Positions 8,540-17,889 are shown, counted from the first letter of the stretch. The stretch is 64,000 bases of DNA from Oscillospiraceae bacterium MB24-C1 (GCA_030913685.1 CP133187.1:1823501-1887500); one strand, 5' to 3'. The notes: generated from the sequence alone by a model not told the origin. Numbers and translations are program-made.

Positions 8540-8875
8540 CATTATATACAACTATTTGTGCTTAATTTTGTTTTTTATTTATGCTTTTGTCACTTTCATG
8601 TTGTTGATACTTATAATTACTCAGATTGCAACGATTTTAATTAACTAAAGGTATGTACCTTTTTAAAATTCCGCAATTACGTAATCGCCGCTGACTAAAA
8701 ACAATTAGCAAAAGTGTTTTAAGCTCATTTATATTTGGTGGTTAAATATGCTAAAAACACAGGCCTATGCACACTGCCTTTTCAAAAGACTTGACCAATT
8801 CTTCAATTTGGTGTATGGTGTGTAAATTAGTTTGAGTATTTTTTAACAAATTTCATATCTTCTCCCTAAAACCGC
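8540..8875. promoter_or_regulatory. Gene-free AT-rich region upstream of the hydrogenase operon
   Basis: No ORF. It holds AAAGGTATGTACCTTT-type dyad symmetry near 8646-8661, a second possible promoter TTGACC (8791-8796)-17-TATGGT (8814-8819), and TTGAGTA-TTTT-TTAACAA at 8832-8849, which has one perfect half and one poor half of the Rex operator TTGTTAA-N4-TTAACAA. Rex is the NADH-sensing repressor of many fermentation genes; this match is weak. Confidence 0.35.
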
Positions 8876-8904
8876 TTGACGCGGTAATCATTTTTATATA
8901 GAAT
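8876..8904 (+). promoter_or_regulatory. Promoter of hydCBA
   Basis: TTGACG (8876-8881), 17-base spacer, TAGAAT (8899-8904): near-consensus housekeeping promoter about 100 bp before the first hydrogenase gene. Confidence 0.75.
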
Positions 8905-9002
8905 AATATTTGCAATATTTGATTCATTTTGATCAACATTTAAGACGCAGTCCAATAAATCTGCAGTTTATAATGCAAAACAAAAGATCGGGAGGATCCG
9001 TA

Positions 9003-9491
9003 ATGGAGCATGCATCACTTCGTACCGAGGTGGAAAAGATTCTGGAAGCCCACGAATACCGCGCATCGGCGCTTATCGCCATCATGCAGGACGTTCAGGC
9101 GCTATACAATTATCTGCCCGCTAAAGCACTGGAGCAAATTGCAAAGGGTTTAAAAATCAGCATTGCAAAAGCTTACAGCGTCGCAACCTTTTACGAAAAT
9201 TTTTCTTTGCTACCAAAGGGCAAGAACATTATTAGAATTTGTGATGGCACAGCCTGTCATGTGCGCAAGTCTATCCCCATTTTAGAGGCTATCCGCGGTG
9301 ACCTAGGACTTTCCGGTAAAAAACAGACAACCGACGACCTGATGTTCACTGTCGAGACGGTCTCATGTCTTGGTGCCTGCGGGCTCTCTCCGGTCATTAC
9401 GATAAACGATGTAGTTTATCCCTCTATGACGCCCGAAAAGGCACTGGCTCTGCTGGCTGAATTGAAGAAGGAAGGTGTCACGAATGCCTAA
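9003..9491 (+). CDS. hydC: [FeFe]-hydrogenase NuoE-like [2Fe-2S] subunit
   Basis: The 162-residue thioredoxin-fold subunit of the electron-bifurcating hydrogenase, equivalent to NuoE/HndA. Its four cluster ligands are the pair in CDGTACHVRKS (C-x4-C) and the pair in SCLGACGLSP (C-x3-C). It passes electrons between the flavin subunit and the hydrogenase subunit. ATG 9003 with GGGAGG at 8990-8995 is the start; the frame opening at 8910 would add 31 residues before this site and overlaps the promoter. It overlaps hydB by 8 bp, so translation is coupled. Confidence 0.9.
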   Translation: MEHASLRTEVEKILEAHEYRASALIAIMQDVQALYNYLPAKALEQIAKGLKISIAKAYSVATFYENFSLLPKGKNIIRICDGTACHVRKSIPILEAIRGDLGLSGKKQTTDDLMFTVETVSCLGACGLSPVITINDVVYPSMTPEKALALLAELKKEGVTNA

Positions 9492-11364
9492 GCTTAACAC
9501 ACTGGCCGAGTTGACCGCACTGCGGCGTCAGGCAAGTCATTCGCTGGAGATGCAAAAGAAACAGGTTTTGGTCTGCTGTGGCACAGGCTGCGTAGCGGGC
9601 GGTTCGTTGCTCATTTATGACCGTATCAAGTCGGCCTGCGAAAAGCGGGGCATTGACGTCTGCGTCGAGCTGCGACACGAGCCTCATGAACAAAACATTG
9701 GCTTAAAACGTTCGGGCTGCCATGGCTTTTGCGAGATGGGGCCATTACTTAAAATTGAACCGCTTGATGTTCTGTACATAAAAGTTACGTTGGAGGACTG
9801 TGACGAAATTATCGAGAAATCCATCCTTCACGACGAGGTCATTGACCGTCTGCTCTATAAAATGGATGGCAAAACCTATCAGGGTCAGTCAGAAATCCCA
9901 TTTTATAAAAAGCAGACTCGAAATGTGCTCTCCAACTGCGGTCAGACCGACGCCGAAGATATTTTAGAATACATCGCTAAGGGCGGCTATGATGCCGTTT
10001 CAAAGGCGCTGTTTGACATGACCCCCGAAGCGGTATGTAAGATCATCTCCGCCTCGAACCTTCGGGGCCGTGGGGGCGGCGGCTTTCCCGCCGGGCGTAA
10101 GTGGGATCAGGTGCGCAGGCAAAAAGAACCGGTGCATTATGTGGTGTGTAACGGCGACGAGGGCGACCCTGGTGCCTTCATGGATCGCAGCGTTATGGAA
10201 GGTGACCCCCACAAAATGCTCGAAGGTATGATTATCGCGGGCTATGCTAGCGGTTCAAACGAGGGCTATATTTACGTCCGTGCTGAATATCCGATGGCGG
10301 TGGATCGCCTTCAAATTGCCATAGACAAGGCGCGCGCTTGGGGCCTTTTGGGCAAAAATATTCTGGGCAGCAGTTTTTCATTCGATATCCATATTAACCG
10401 GGGCGCGGGTGCTTTTGTCTGTGGTGAAGGCAGTGCGCTGACCGCCTCAATCGAAGGACATCGCGGTATGCCGCGTGTCAAGCCGCCGCGTACTGTCGAG
10501 CAAGGCCTGTTCGGCAAGCCCACCGTATTAAACAATGTTGAAACCTTCGCCAATGTGCCGCTTATTATCACGAACGGCGCGGACTGGTACCGCTCTATCG
10601 GCCCGGAAAGCAGCCCCGGCACCAAGGCTTTTGCACTGACCGGTAACGTTAATAACACGGGCTTGATTGAGGTGCCGATGGGTACCACCCTGCGCGAGAT
10701 TATTATGGATATCGGTGGTGGTGTCAAAAATGGTAAAAAATTTAAAGCCGTGCAGATTGGTGGCCCCTCTGGTGGCTGTCTTATCACTGCCGACCTCGAT
10801 ATTGCGCTCGATTTTGACTCGCTCAAAAAACGTGGGGCGATGATCGGCTCTGGTGGGTTGGTTGTCATGGATGAAGATGCCTGCATGGTTGAAGTGGCAC
10901 GTTTCTTCATGAACTTTACCCAGAATGAATCCTGTGGCAAATGTGTGCCCTGTCGTGAGGGTACTAAGCGCATGCTCGAAATTTTGGAACGTATCGTCGC
11001 CGGACAGGGCAAACTTTCGGATCTTGATCTTCTTGAGGAGCTAACCGAAACAATTTCAGAAACTGCTTTGTGTGGTTTGGGCAAAACCGCGCCCGCGCCG
11101 GTACACAGTACGCTAAAATTCTTCCGCGACGAATATCTGGCACACGTGGTTGATAAAAAATGCCCCGCCAAAAGCTGCATGGCGCTTAAAACCATCTTTA
11201 TCGACCCCACGCTTTGCAAGGGCTGCAGCAAGTGCGCCCGCAACTGTCCGGTGGGGGCGATTAGCGGCAAAATCAAAGAGCCGTTTGTTATCGATAATCT
11301 TAAGTGCATCAAGTGCGGCGCCTGTATTTCAGCTTGCGCCTTTAGCGCCGTCAAGGAGGGATAA
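9484..11364 (+). CDS. hydB: NADH-binding flavin subunit of the bifurcating [FeFe]-hydrogenase (NuoF/HndC-like)
   Basis: A 626-residue protein. In order it has an N-terminal thioredoxin-like [2Fe-2S] domain (VCCGTGCVAGGS, about residues 30-45), the NADH site (LRGRGGGGFPAGRKW and GDEGDPGAFMDRS), the FMN-binding part (YIYVRAEYPMAV), a [4Fe-4S] motif SCGKCVPCREG, and a C-terminal ferredoxin domain with two clusters (CKGCSKCARNCP; CIKCGACISACA). This is the site where NADH and ferredoxin electrons meet through FMN. The ATG 9484 is preferred to the GTG at 9475. Middle gene of the hydCBA operon; 3 bp separate it from hydA. Confidence 0.93.
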   Translation: MPKLNTLAELTALRRQASHSLEMQKKQVLVCCGTGCVAGGSLLIYDRIKSACEKRGIDVCVELRHEPHEQNIGLKRSGCHGFCEMGPLLKIEPLDVLYIKVTLEDCDEIIEKSILHDEVIDRLLYKMDGKTYQGQSEIPFYKKQTRNVLSNCGQTDAEDILEYIAKGGYDAVSKALFDMTPEAVCKIISASNLRGRGGGGFPAGRKWDQVRRQKEPVHYVVCNGDEGDPGAFMDRSVMEGDPHKMLEGMIIAGYASGSNEGYIYVRAEYPMAVDRLQIAIDKARAWGLLGKNILGSSFSFDIHINRGAGAFVCGEGSALTASIEGHRGMPRVKPPRTVEQGLFGKPTVLNNVETFANVPLIITNGADWYRSIGPESSPGTKAFALTGNVNNTGLIEVPMGTTLREIIMDIGGGVKNGKKFKAVQIGGPSGGCLITADLDIALDFDSLKKRGAMIGSGGLVVMDEDACMVEVARFFMNFTQNESCGKCVPCREGTKRMLEILERIVAGQGKLSDLDLLEELTETISETALCGLGKTAPAPVHSTLKFFRDEYLAHVVDKKCPAKSCMALKTIFIDPTLCKGCSKCARNCPVGAISGKIKEPFVIDNLKCIKCGACISACAFSAVKEG

Positions 11365-11367
11365 CTC

Positions 11368-13077
11368 ATGAGCAAGGGTTACATGTATATAGACGATCAC
11401 CGCATCGGTTTTGACGATGAGAAAAACGTGCTGGCCGTTATGCGCAAGGCAGGCATTTCGATGCCAACCTTTTGTTATCACACCGAGCTTTCGACCTACG
11501 GCGCCTGCCGCATGTGCGTCGTCGAGCTGGAAAATGGCAGTATTGAAGCTTCCTGCTCGATGGAGCCAAAGGATGGGCTGCGGATTCGCACCAACACCTC
11601 CAGAACACTCAAACACCGTAAAATGATTTTGGAACTGCTGCTGGCCGCCCATTGTCGCGACTGCACCATCTGTGAAAAGAGCGGAGATTGCAAATTGCAA
11701 GATATGGCCAAACAGTTCGGAATCCGCCGGGTGCGCTTTGAGGATACTCGCGAACAGATGGAAACCGACACCAGCAGTCGCTCGATTGTCCGCGACCCAA
11801 ACAAGTGCATCCTTTGCGGTGACTGTGTTCGCGTCTGCGACGAAATTCAGGGCATGGGCATATTGGATTTTGTTCACCGTGGTTCTCAGCTGCGCGTTAT
11901 GCCCGCTTTTAACCGAAAAATGGCTGAGACAAAATGCGTCAACTGCGGACAATGCGCTGCGGTGTGTCCCACCGGCGCTATCACGGTTAAGAACCAGATC
12001 GGCAACATCTGGTCGTCGCTACAAAACCCGCATAAGCGGGTGGTGGCCCAGATTGCGCCGGCGGTGCGCGTCGCCATCGGCGAGGCGTTTGGCATTGCGC
12101 CAGGATCTAACAAAATGGGCAAGTTGGTCGCCGCGATGAAGCGCATGGGCTTTGACGAAGTCTATGATACGACCTTGGGCGCAGATTTGACGGTCATGGA
12201 AGAATCAGCGGAATTTTTGCGCCGACTTGAGAAGGGCGGCCCATTCCCAATGTTCACTTCTTGCTGCCCAGCGTGGGTCAGCTATGTTGAAAATTCCAAC
12301 ACCAAATATATTCCACATCTGTCGTCATGCAAGTCGCCACAGCAGATGTTCGGTTCGGTCATCAAGGCACAAGCCCGCTTAAACGATGACGACCCCCGCG
12401 ATACGGTCGTTATTTCGATCATGCCCTGTGCAGCAAAAAAGGCAGAGGCTGCACGCGAGGAATTTTACGTCAACGGTATTCCCGACGTCGATTACGTGCT
12501 AACTACGCGCGGCGTTTCGACCATGATTAAAGAGGTTGGTATTCGCTTTGATGAAATAGATGACGAGGCCACCGACATGCCGTTTGGCATGGGCAGCGGT
12601 GCGGGTGTCATCTTTGGCACAACCGGCGGCGTTACCGAGGCGGTTATCCGTCGCGTCTCGGGTAAAAAGAACGTTAATACCCTGCGCGAAATTAAATATT
12701 CCGGCGTGCGTGGAATGGAAGACATGGTCAAAGAGGCCACCGTCAAGCTTGGAGATACCGAGCTGAAAATCGCGGTGGTACATGGGCTTAAAAATGCACA
12801 GCTGTTGCTGGAGAAAATAGAATCCGGCGAGGTGTTTTACCACTTTGTTGAGGTCATGGCCTGCCGCGGCGGCTGTATTGGTGGTGCGGGGCAACCGTTT
12901 GGCAGAGATCGCACCAAGCGCACCCGTGCCGACGGCCTTTACACCGTCGACAAACAGGCTCAAATCAAAAGCTCGGAAGAAAACCCGATGATTGCAGCAC
13001 TCTACGACGGACTGCTCTCCGACCACCATCACATCCACAAGCTGTTGCACACACGCTATAGCAACTTAGAGGATTAA
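11368..13077 (+). CDS. hydA: [FeFe]-hydrogenase catalytic subunit
   Basis: A 569-residue catalytic subunit that evolves or oxidises H2. N-terminal [2Fe-2S] ligands lie in CYHTELSTYGACRMCVVE, followed by the HC3 motif HCRDCTICEKSGDC, then two [4Fe-4S] motifs (CILCGDCVRVCDE; CVNCGQCAAVCPTGAI). All three H-cluster motifs are intact: TSCCPAWV, MPCAAKKAEA and EVMACRGGCIGGAGQP. Together with hydC and hydB it forms the trimeric NADH/ferredoxin-dependent, electron-bifurcating (group A3) hydrogenase. Maturases HydEFG are not in the window. Start ATG 11368 has AAGGAGGG; a strong terminator follows 65 bp downstream. Confidence 0.96.
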   Translation: MSKGYMYIDDHRIGFDDEKNVLAVMRKAGISMPTFCYHTELSTYGACRMCVVELENGSIEASCSMEPKDGLRIRTNTSRTLKHRKMILELLLAAHCRDCTICEKSGDCKLQDMAKQFGIRRVRFEDTREQMETDTSSRSIVRDPNKCILCGDCVRVCDEIQGMGILDFVHRGSQLRVMPAFNRKMAETKCVNCGQCAAVCPTGAITVKNQIGNIWSSLQNPHKRVVAQIAPAVRVAIGEAFGIAPGSNKMGKLVAAMKRMGFDEVYDTTLGADLTVMEESAEFLRRLEKGGPFPMFTSCCPAWVSYVENSNTKYIPHLSSCKSPQQMFGSVIKAQARLNDDDPRDTVVISIMPCAAKKAEAAREEFYVNGIPDVDYVLTTRGVSTMIKEVGIRFDEIDDEATDMPFGMGSGAGVIFGTTGGVTEAVIRRVSGKKNVNTLREIKYSGVRGMEDMVKEATVKLGDTELKIAVVHGLKNAQLLLEKIESGEVFYHFVEVMACRGGCIGGAGQPFGRDRTKRTRADGLYTVDKQAQIKSSEENPMIAALYDGLLSDHHHIHKLLHTRYSNLED

Positions 13078-13141
13078 ACCCTTTCTGTTGCAGCATCGCA
13101 GATTTGTATTAGAATTTATTGTACTAAGTAACAATCAAATT

Positions 13142-13178
13142 AAAACAGGGCGGACAGAAAAACTGTCCGCCCTGTTTT
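13142..13178 (+). terminator. Terminator of the hydCBA operon
   Basis: A perfect 16-bp stem (13142-13157 with 13163-13178) ending in TTTT. Confidence 0.92.
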
Positions 13179-13194
13179 CATTAACATTATTTAT

Positions 13195-13782
13195 CTATCG
13201 TACCTCTAATGCCCTTGCAGGTCTGCGCGGCTTAAAGATATAGCCAAATCCGCAGCCGATGACGCCGCCGATAATATGAGAAAGTTGCGAAATAGAGTCA
13301 CTTTCAAAAAATCCGCTGAGCACCTCACCACCGAGGTAGATCACCGCCACCACAATTAGGGTGAGTGGTACCTGGCGCTCTCCACTGCCGGTGATCGAAG
13401 CTAGTAGAATGAAAGCAAAAACAATGCCACTGGCGCCCAAAACTGCCACATCGGGGAGCAACAATAAATGAATAATTCCAGTGGTAAGAGCTGTAAAAAT
13501 AACCACCGTCAACAATTGTCGACTCCCGTACTTTTCCTCTAGCATTGGCCCAGTGAGTAAAAGCAGCATCATATTGCCGCTATAATGCTCCCAGTTGGCA
13601 TGCCCCAGCACATAAGAAAACAACCGCAAATAAAGCAGTGGATCGCTGAAAGCGGTAAATTTAAGCATAAATAAATTCTCGGTGATCGCGCCCGCTGTTG
13701 CATCCCCCAATAACAGCACAACCAATGACAATAGTGAGAAAGTAAGTACTACAGGGGCATTATAAGTAATTTTTCTGGGCAT
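13195..13782 (-). CDS. Rhomboid-family intramembrane serine protease
   Basis: A 195-residue polytopic membrane protein. Rhomboid motifs are the histidine/asparagine segment GHANWEHYSGNMMLLL, the catalytic serine in GASGIVFAF and the catalytic histidine in SHIIGGVIG. This is the minimal six-helix bacterial form without extra soluble domains. Rhomboids cut helices inside the membrane; the substrate here is unknown. It starts at ATG 13782 with AAGGAC, separated from the iorAB unit by that unit's terminator, so it is likely transcribed alone. Confidence 0.9.
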   Translation of the reverse strand: MPRKITYNAPVVLTFSLLSLVVLLLGDATAGAITENLFMLKFTAFSDPLLYLRLFSYVLGHANWEHYSGNMMLLLLTGPMLEEKYGSRQLLTVVIFTALTTGIIHLLLLPDVAVLGASGIVFAFILLASITGSGERQVPLTLIVVAVIYLGGEVLSGFFESDSISQLSHIIGGVIGCGFGYIFKPRRPARALEVR

Positions 13783-13871
13783 AAAGCTATCGTCCTTTGC
13801 TTTCGATGTTTTGCCTTATTAGTTTACATGCTTTTAGAACAAAGGGCAACTGCTCAAACAAATTTTGTCGC

Positions 13872-13901
13872 AAAAAGGGGCCGAAATGGCGGCCCCTTTT
13901 T
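13872..13901 (-). terminator. Terminator of iorAB
   Basis: Perfect 12-bp stem (13872-13883 with 13890-13901), A-rich on the left so T-rich on the minus-strand transcript, directly after the iorB stop. Confidence 0.9.
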
Positions 13902-14486
13902 CTACCTTTTTTCTGCCAGCACTTTTCCCGTTTCAAATGCCTTCAGGTTTAGGTCTACGAACTGCGGCTTCACATTATCTTTGATGATGGCAGCCCAGTC
14001 GATATCCTCCAACCCCAACAGCCGGACGGCGGCACCCAGCAACACCACATTCATCGCTTTTGCGCTGCCTAGCTTTTCGGCCTCTTCGGCAGCATTGATC
14101 ACGATGGTATTGGCCTTTGTGCAAAGCTCTTCCAGAATACGCTCGGGATATTCTGTTGCACCCGAGAGCACCGGCATAGAGGGTATTTCATAATCGTTGA
14201 CGATGACCTCACCGCTTACCTTGAGATACTCCAGCCAGCGCAGTGCTTCCATCTTTTCAAACGACACCAGTATATCCGCGCCGCCGTGCTCTATGACAGG
14301 GGAGAGCACACGCTCACCATAACGTACCTGCGAAGACACGCTGCCCCCGCGTTGACTCATGCCGTGAATCTCGCTCATTTTAACATCGTACCCAGCCGCC
14401 ATCAGGCCAAGGGTCAAAAGCTTGGCCGCAAGAATGGTTCCCTGCCCGCCGACACCGACCAACAGGACACTTTTTACTTCTCGCAT
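13902..14486 (-). CDS. iorB: Indolepyruvate:ferredoxin oxidoreductase beta subunit
   Basis: The 194-residue gamma/beta-type domain subunit (VLLVGVGGQGTILAAKLL at the N terminus is the family signature). With IorA it oxidatively decarboxylates aryl pyruvates from aromatic amino acid transamination to aryl-acetyl-CoA and reduces ferredoxin. Start ATG 14486 with GGAGGGGG; only 3 bp separate it from iorA. Confidence 0.93.
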   Translation of the reverse strand: MREVKSVLLVGVGGQGTILAAKLLTLGLMAAGYDVKMSEIHGMSQRGGSVSSQVRYGERVLSPVIEHGGADILVSFEKMEALRWLEYLKVSGEVIVNDYEIPSMPVLSGATEYPERILEELCTKANTIVINAAEEAEKLGSAKAMNVVLLGAAVRLLGLEDIDWAAIIKDNVKPQFVDLNLKAFETGKVLAEKR

Positions 14487-14489
14487 GAT

Positions 14490-16265
14490 TTATTCCCCCT
14501 CCTTGACGATGGCGTTCATCGGACAAACTTGTGCACAGACGGTGCAGCCCACACACATATCCCGATCAATAATCGCTTTTTTCTCGTGAGATCTAAACGA
14601 AAGAGCAGGGCAACCGCATTTTAAACAGGCTTTGCAGCCGATGCACTTTTCGGTGACAACCATCTTTTCTTTAAAGGCATCGGAAAATTCCCGCTTATCC
14701 TCAGCTGAGAAGCGCTTTAACACACAGGGCCAACGGGTGATGATGACCGAAGGCGCGTCGAGCGACAGCCCCCATTCCAGCGCCTCGCGCACCTCTTTGA
14801 GTATATTTGGATTAATTACGCGAACATGCTTAATACCAATGGTGCACACGAGCTGCTCAATAGAAATCGCATCAGAAGGCTCACCCTTGATCGTCAATCC
14901 ACTACCCGGATTCTCCTGATGGCCGGTCATACCGGTGATACGGTTATCAAGAATAATGTTGACGGTATTAGAGCCGTTATAAGCCACGTCGATGAGTGAA
15001 TTGATTCCGGTATGGAAAAATGTCGAATCACCCATGACTGATACCACACGGGTAGAAACGCCCTTTTTGTCAAACATCTTCTGCGCGCCATGGCCGGAGG
15101 AAAAGGCCGCACCCATACAAATGTCCCAATCCATTGCATCATAGGGCTTTGAAAAAGCGAGGGTATAACACCCAATGTCGCCCGACACGAGAACATCCTT
15201 CTTTTTGCCCAACTCATAAAACAGCCCACGGTGGGGACATCCAGCGCAAAGCATAGGCGGGCGGGGGAGCACCATTGAGCGGTCATAGTCCAGTGTGGGT
15301 TGTGTTCGCCCGTGCAATGACCGCCGCAGAACGTCGGGCATCAGCTCACCACAAAACGGGAAGATATCTCGTCCATGTGGTAAAAACCCGAGCCGGCGAA
15401 CCTCGTCCTCAATATAAGGGTCGTTTTCTTCTATGATATAAATCGTCTCGACTGAGCGGCAAAAGTCCGCCATTAAACCACTCGGCAGCGGCCAGCTCAT
15501 GCCCAGCTTTAAGTAAGAGGCGGTTTCTCCAAACACTTCTTTGGCATAATAGTAGCAAACGCCAGAGGAAATTACGCCAATTTTGCCGTTACCTTTTTCT
15601 ATGCGGTTTAACGCGCTGTGCTCCGAAATCTCCAACGCTTTGGCTACACGTTTTTCAAGTGTTAGCCGCAACCCGCGCGCTATCGCCGGCACCGTGATGG
15701 TCTTGGTGATATCCTTTTTATAGCTGCGGATGTCCACTTCCTCGCGCTGATTTAGTGATACAATGCTTTTAGAGTGGCATATGCGCGTGGTCAGACGAAT
15801 CAGCACCGGTAGATCCAGCGCTTCTGACAGTTCAAATGCCGTCTTGACCATATCGAGGCATTCCTGGCTGTCCGAGGGCTCAAGCATCGGCAGCCGTGCC
15901 GCCTTGGCATAGTTGCGGTTATCCTGTTCGCTCTGCGAGGAGTGCTGCCCCGGTTCATCGGCCGAAATCACCACGAACCCACCGTTGACGCCCATATATG
16001 CGCTGGCGAACAGCGGGTCAGCCGCCACATTTATACCGACATGCTTCATTGAAGCCATGGCTCGCCCACCAGCGAGCGATGCGCCATAGGCAGCCTCATA
16101 GGCAACTTTTTCGTTTGGCGACCATTCACAGGTGATTTCATCATAGGTCGAGATATTCTCCATGATCTCGGTGCTGGGGGTTCCGGGATAAGCTGCGGCA
16201 AAATGTACACCCGCTTCCCACGCGCCGCGGGCGACAGCTTCATTGCCGGTCATCAACTGTCTCAT
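14490..16265 (-). CDS. iorA: Indolepyruvate:ferredoxin oxidoreductase alpha subunit
   Basis: A 591-residue fused alpha/beta subunit: pyrimidine-binding N-terminal domain (AAYPGTPSTEIME; ISADEPGQHSSQSEQDNRNY), then the TPP pyrophosphate-binding half (MLCAGCPHRG; VMGDSTFFHTGINSLIDVA) and a C-terminal ferredoxin domain with two cysteine groups, CIGCKACLKCGC and CVGCTVCAQVCPM. The first group is slightly irregular (CxxCxxCxC), as in other Ior proteins. The start is placed at ATG 16265 (MRQLMTGNEAV) because AAAGGAG lies 7 bases before it; ATG 16271 would be too close. Confidence 0.94.
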   Translation of the reverse strand: MRQLMTGNEAVARGAWEAGVHFAAAYPGTPSTEIMENISTYDEITCEWSPNEKVAYEAAYGASLAGGRAMASMKHVGINVAADPLFASAYMGVNGGFVVISADEPGQHSSQSEQDNRNYAKAARLPMLEPSDSQECLDMVKTAFELSEALDLPVLIRLTTRICHSKSIVSLNQREEVDIRSYKKDITKTITVPAIARGLRLTLEKRVAKALEISEHSALNRIEKGNGKIGVISSGVCYYYAKEVFGETASYLKLGMSWPLPSGLMADFCRSVETIYIIEENDPYIEDEVRRLGFLPHGRDIFPFCGELMPDVLRRSLHGRTQPTLDYDRSMVLPRPPMLCAGCPHRGLFYELGKKKDVLVSGDIGCYTLAFSKPYDAMDWDICMGAAFSSGHGAQKMFDKKGVSTRVVSVMGDSTFFHTGINSLIDVAYNGSNTVNIILDNRITGMTGHQENPGSGLTIKGEPSDAISIEQLVCTIGIKHVRVINPNILKEVREALEWGLSLDAPSVIITRWPCVLKRFSAEDKREFSDAFKEKMVVTEKCIGCKACLKCGCPALSFRSHEKKAIIDRDMCVGCTVCAQVCPMNAIVKEGE

Positions 16266-16319
16266 GTGCATGCTCCTTTGCTTTTAAATAGAAAGGGATT
16301 CACCAGTTTAACTATAAAC

Positions 16320-16347
16320 ATTATAGCACCAGCTATAGTGAAGTCAA
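16320..16347 (-). promoter_or_regulatory. Promoter of iorAB
   Basis: Minus strand TTGACT (16347-16342), 16 bases, TATAAT (16325-16320). Confidence 0.8.
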
Positions 16348-16410
16348 AGAAAATGGCCAGCTTTAGTTGTGAACCTTAAAATTCCCCCATAAAAATGTAA
16401 CAGGCGATAC

Positions 16411-16439
16411 TTGTTATTTTGCTTTAAGAATGGTATAGT
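16411..16439 (+). promoter_or_regulatory. Promoter of trmL
   Basis: TTGTTA (16411-16416), 17 bases, TATAGT (16434-16439), about 35 bp before the start codon. Confidence 0.7.
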
Positions 16440-16474
16440 TTAATATATCCTTTTTCTTTTGGAGAGTTTTGATT

Positions 16475-16975
16475 TTGCGAACGCTTAATATTGTTTTAAT
16501 TGAACCTCAAATTCCGCAAAATACTGGCAATATCGCTCGCACCTGTGCGGCAACCGGCGCACGACTACATCTGGTTGGCCCCATGGGTTTTGTTCTGGAT
16601 GATAAAAAGCTAAAACGCGCCGGGCTGGATTACTGGCACCTGCTGGACATTACCGAGTACGCCGACAGCGCAGATTTTTTTGCCAGAAATTGCGGGCCTT
16701 TTTATTTTTTTACCACCAAGGCGCGCCAATCCCATAGTGACGCGTGCTATCCCGATGGGGCTTATCTCGTGTTCGGACGCGAGGACGCCGGGCTGCCCGA
16801 GACGTTACTTTATGAAAACCCCGAAAGCTGTGTGCGAATTCCTATGCTTGAGGAAGCCCGCAGCCTGAATCTTTCAAATACTGTTGCGGTCGCCGTGTTT
16901 GAAACGCTGCGGCAATGGGGCTATCCCGGCCTTTCAGGCGAGGGAAGACTGCGCAACTACCGCTGGGAGGAATAA
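16475..16975 (+). CDS. trmL: tRNA (cytidine(34)-2'-O)-methyltransferase TrmL (SpoU family)
   Basis: A 166-residue SPOUT methyltransferase that 2'-O-methylates the wobble base of leucine tRNAs. It has the family length and motifs: IEPQIPQNTGNIARTCAATG at the N terminus, the central LVFGREDAGLPE and the C-terminal knot RIPMLEEARSLNLSNTVAV. TTG 16475 is preferred over TTG 16469 because GGAGAG (16461-16466) is 8 bases from it. The stop codon is one base before the next start, so both genes form an operon. Confidence 0.93.
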   Translation: MRTLNIVLIEPQIPQNTGNIARTCAATGARLHLVGPMGFVLDDKKLKRAGLDYWHLLDITEYADSADFFARNCGPFYFFTTKARQSHSDACYPDGAYLVFGREDAGLPETLLYENPESCVRIPMLEEARSLNLSNTVAVAVFETLRQWGYPGLSGEGRLRNYRWEE

Positions 16976-16976
16976 G

Positions 16977-17849
16977 ATGAGAAAAACTCTGATGCTTTGC
17001 GATTCCTGCTGTGATCTATCTCTGGAGCAGGAAAGAAAATACGGCGTACGCATTGTTAACTGCGGTGTCGAAATGAACGGCATTCCTTATGAGGACCGCG
17101 TAGAAATAAATTGCGAGACTATTTATGCCGAGGTTGAAAGAACCAATACCTTACCGCATACCTCACAGGTGACGGTTATTCAGTTCATGGAGGAGTTTTT
17201 GCGTGCCGCTAAAGAAGGCTACACTGACGTAATCTGCGTCACTATGAATGCCAAGGGCTCAGGTACCTATTCAGCGGCAAAGCACGCTGTTGAGCTTTTG
17301 CCGAGTGAATATCCTGCGCTTGAGGGCAAGCTACACATCCGCGTTATCGACTCCACAACCTATTCTTATGTCATTGCGATGCCAATCCTGCTCGGGTTAG
17401 AGCGTCTTAAAAAGGGTGACGATCCCGATGCCGTCGCCAACGACATGCAGGACTGGTATAATAATTCGATCACGCTTGTTGGTCTATACAACCTACAATA
17501 TGCCAAGCGCTCCGGTCGTTTAAACGCCTGCGCTGCTTTTGTGGGTGATATACTGGGGGTAAAGCCCATCATGTCAATCTCCGGCGAAAACAAAGTGCTT
17601 GAGAAAACCCGTGGTGACAAAACACTGGTACCTAAAATGGCCCAGCTGTACGTAAACATGGCTGAAGACATTAAAGGGGACTATATTATCGCTTACGGCA
17701 ATAATCCCGAACAAGCCAAAGAGCTGGCTGCTGCCATCAAAAAACTGGGCGGTAAGGCACCGTATCTTATGGGTCCCATTGGTCCCTGCGTAGCCATCAA
17801 TGCTGGCCCCAAAATGCTGGGGCTTGGCTTTAGAAAAAAAGCGGAATAA
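16977..17849 (+). CDS. DegV-family fatty-acid-binding protein
   Basis: A 290-residue DegV protein. The family N terminus LMLCDSCCDLSLEQ, the SQVTVIQFMEEF segment with the ligand-proximal TSQ-like site (residues about 60-63), and GRLNACAAFVGDILGVKPI are all visible. DegV proteins bind fatty acids; some hand them to the FakA kinase for phospholipid synthesis. No fakA is nearby. ATG 16977 is the start (GGGAGGAATAAG before it); an in-frame opening at 16884 lies inside trmL. Confidence 0.9.
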   Translation: MRKTLMLCDSCCDLSLEQERKYGVRIVNCGVEMNGIPYEDRVEINCETIYAEVERTNTLPHTSQVTVIQFMEEFLRAAKEGYTDVICVTMNAKGSGTYSAAKHAVELLPSEYPALEGKLHIRVIDSTTYSYVIAMPILLGLERLKKGDDPDAVANDMQDWYNNSITLVGLYNLQYAKRSGRLNACAAFVGDILGVKPIMSISGENKVLEKTRGDKTLVPKMAQLYVNMAEDIKGDYIIAYGNNPEQAKELAAAIKKLGGKAPYLMGPIGPCVAINAGPKMLGLGFRKKAE

Positions 17850-17858
17850 TAATTGTGA

Positions 17859-17889
17859 GCGGCGGATAAAAATCCGCTGCTTCGTTTTT
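17859..17889 (+). terminator. Terminator of trmL-degV
   Basis: Nine-pair stem (17859-17867 with 17872-17880) then TTCGTTTTTG. Downstream to 18100 the sequence is AT-rich with one 7-bp inverted repeat at 17907-17924 and no gene. Confidence 0.75.

Noticed and set aside
10311-11375. 354-codon open frame antisense to hydB
   Set aside because: No ribosome site or promoter; it mirrors a well-supported gene with intact NuoF motifs and shows low-complexity Ser/Pro/Arg content typical of antisense frames.
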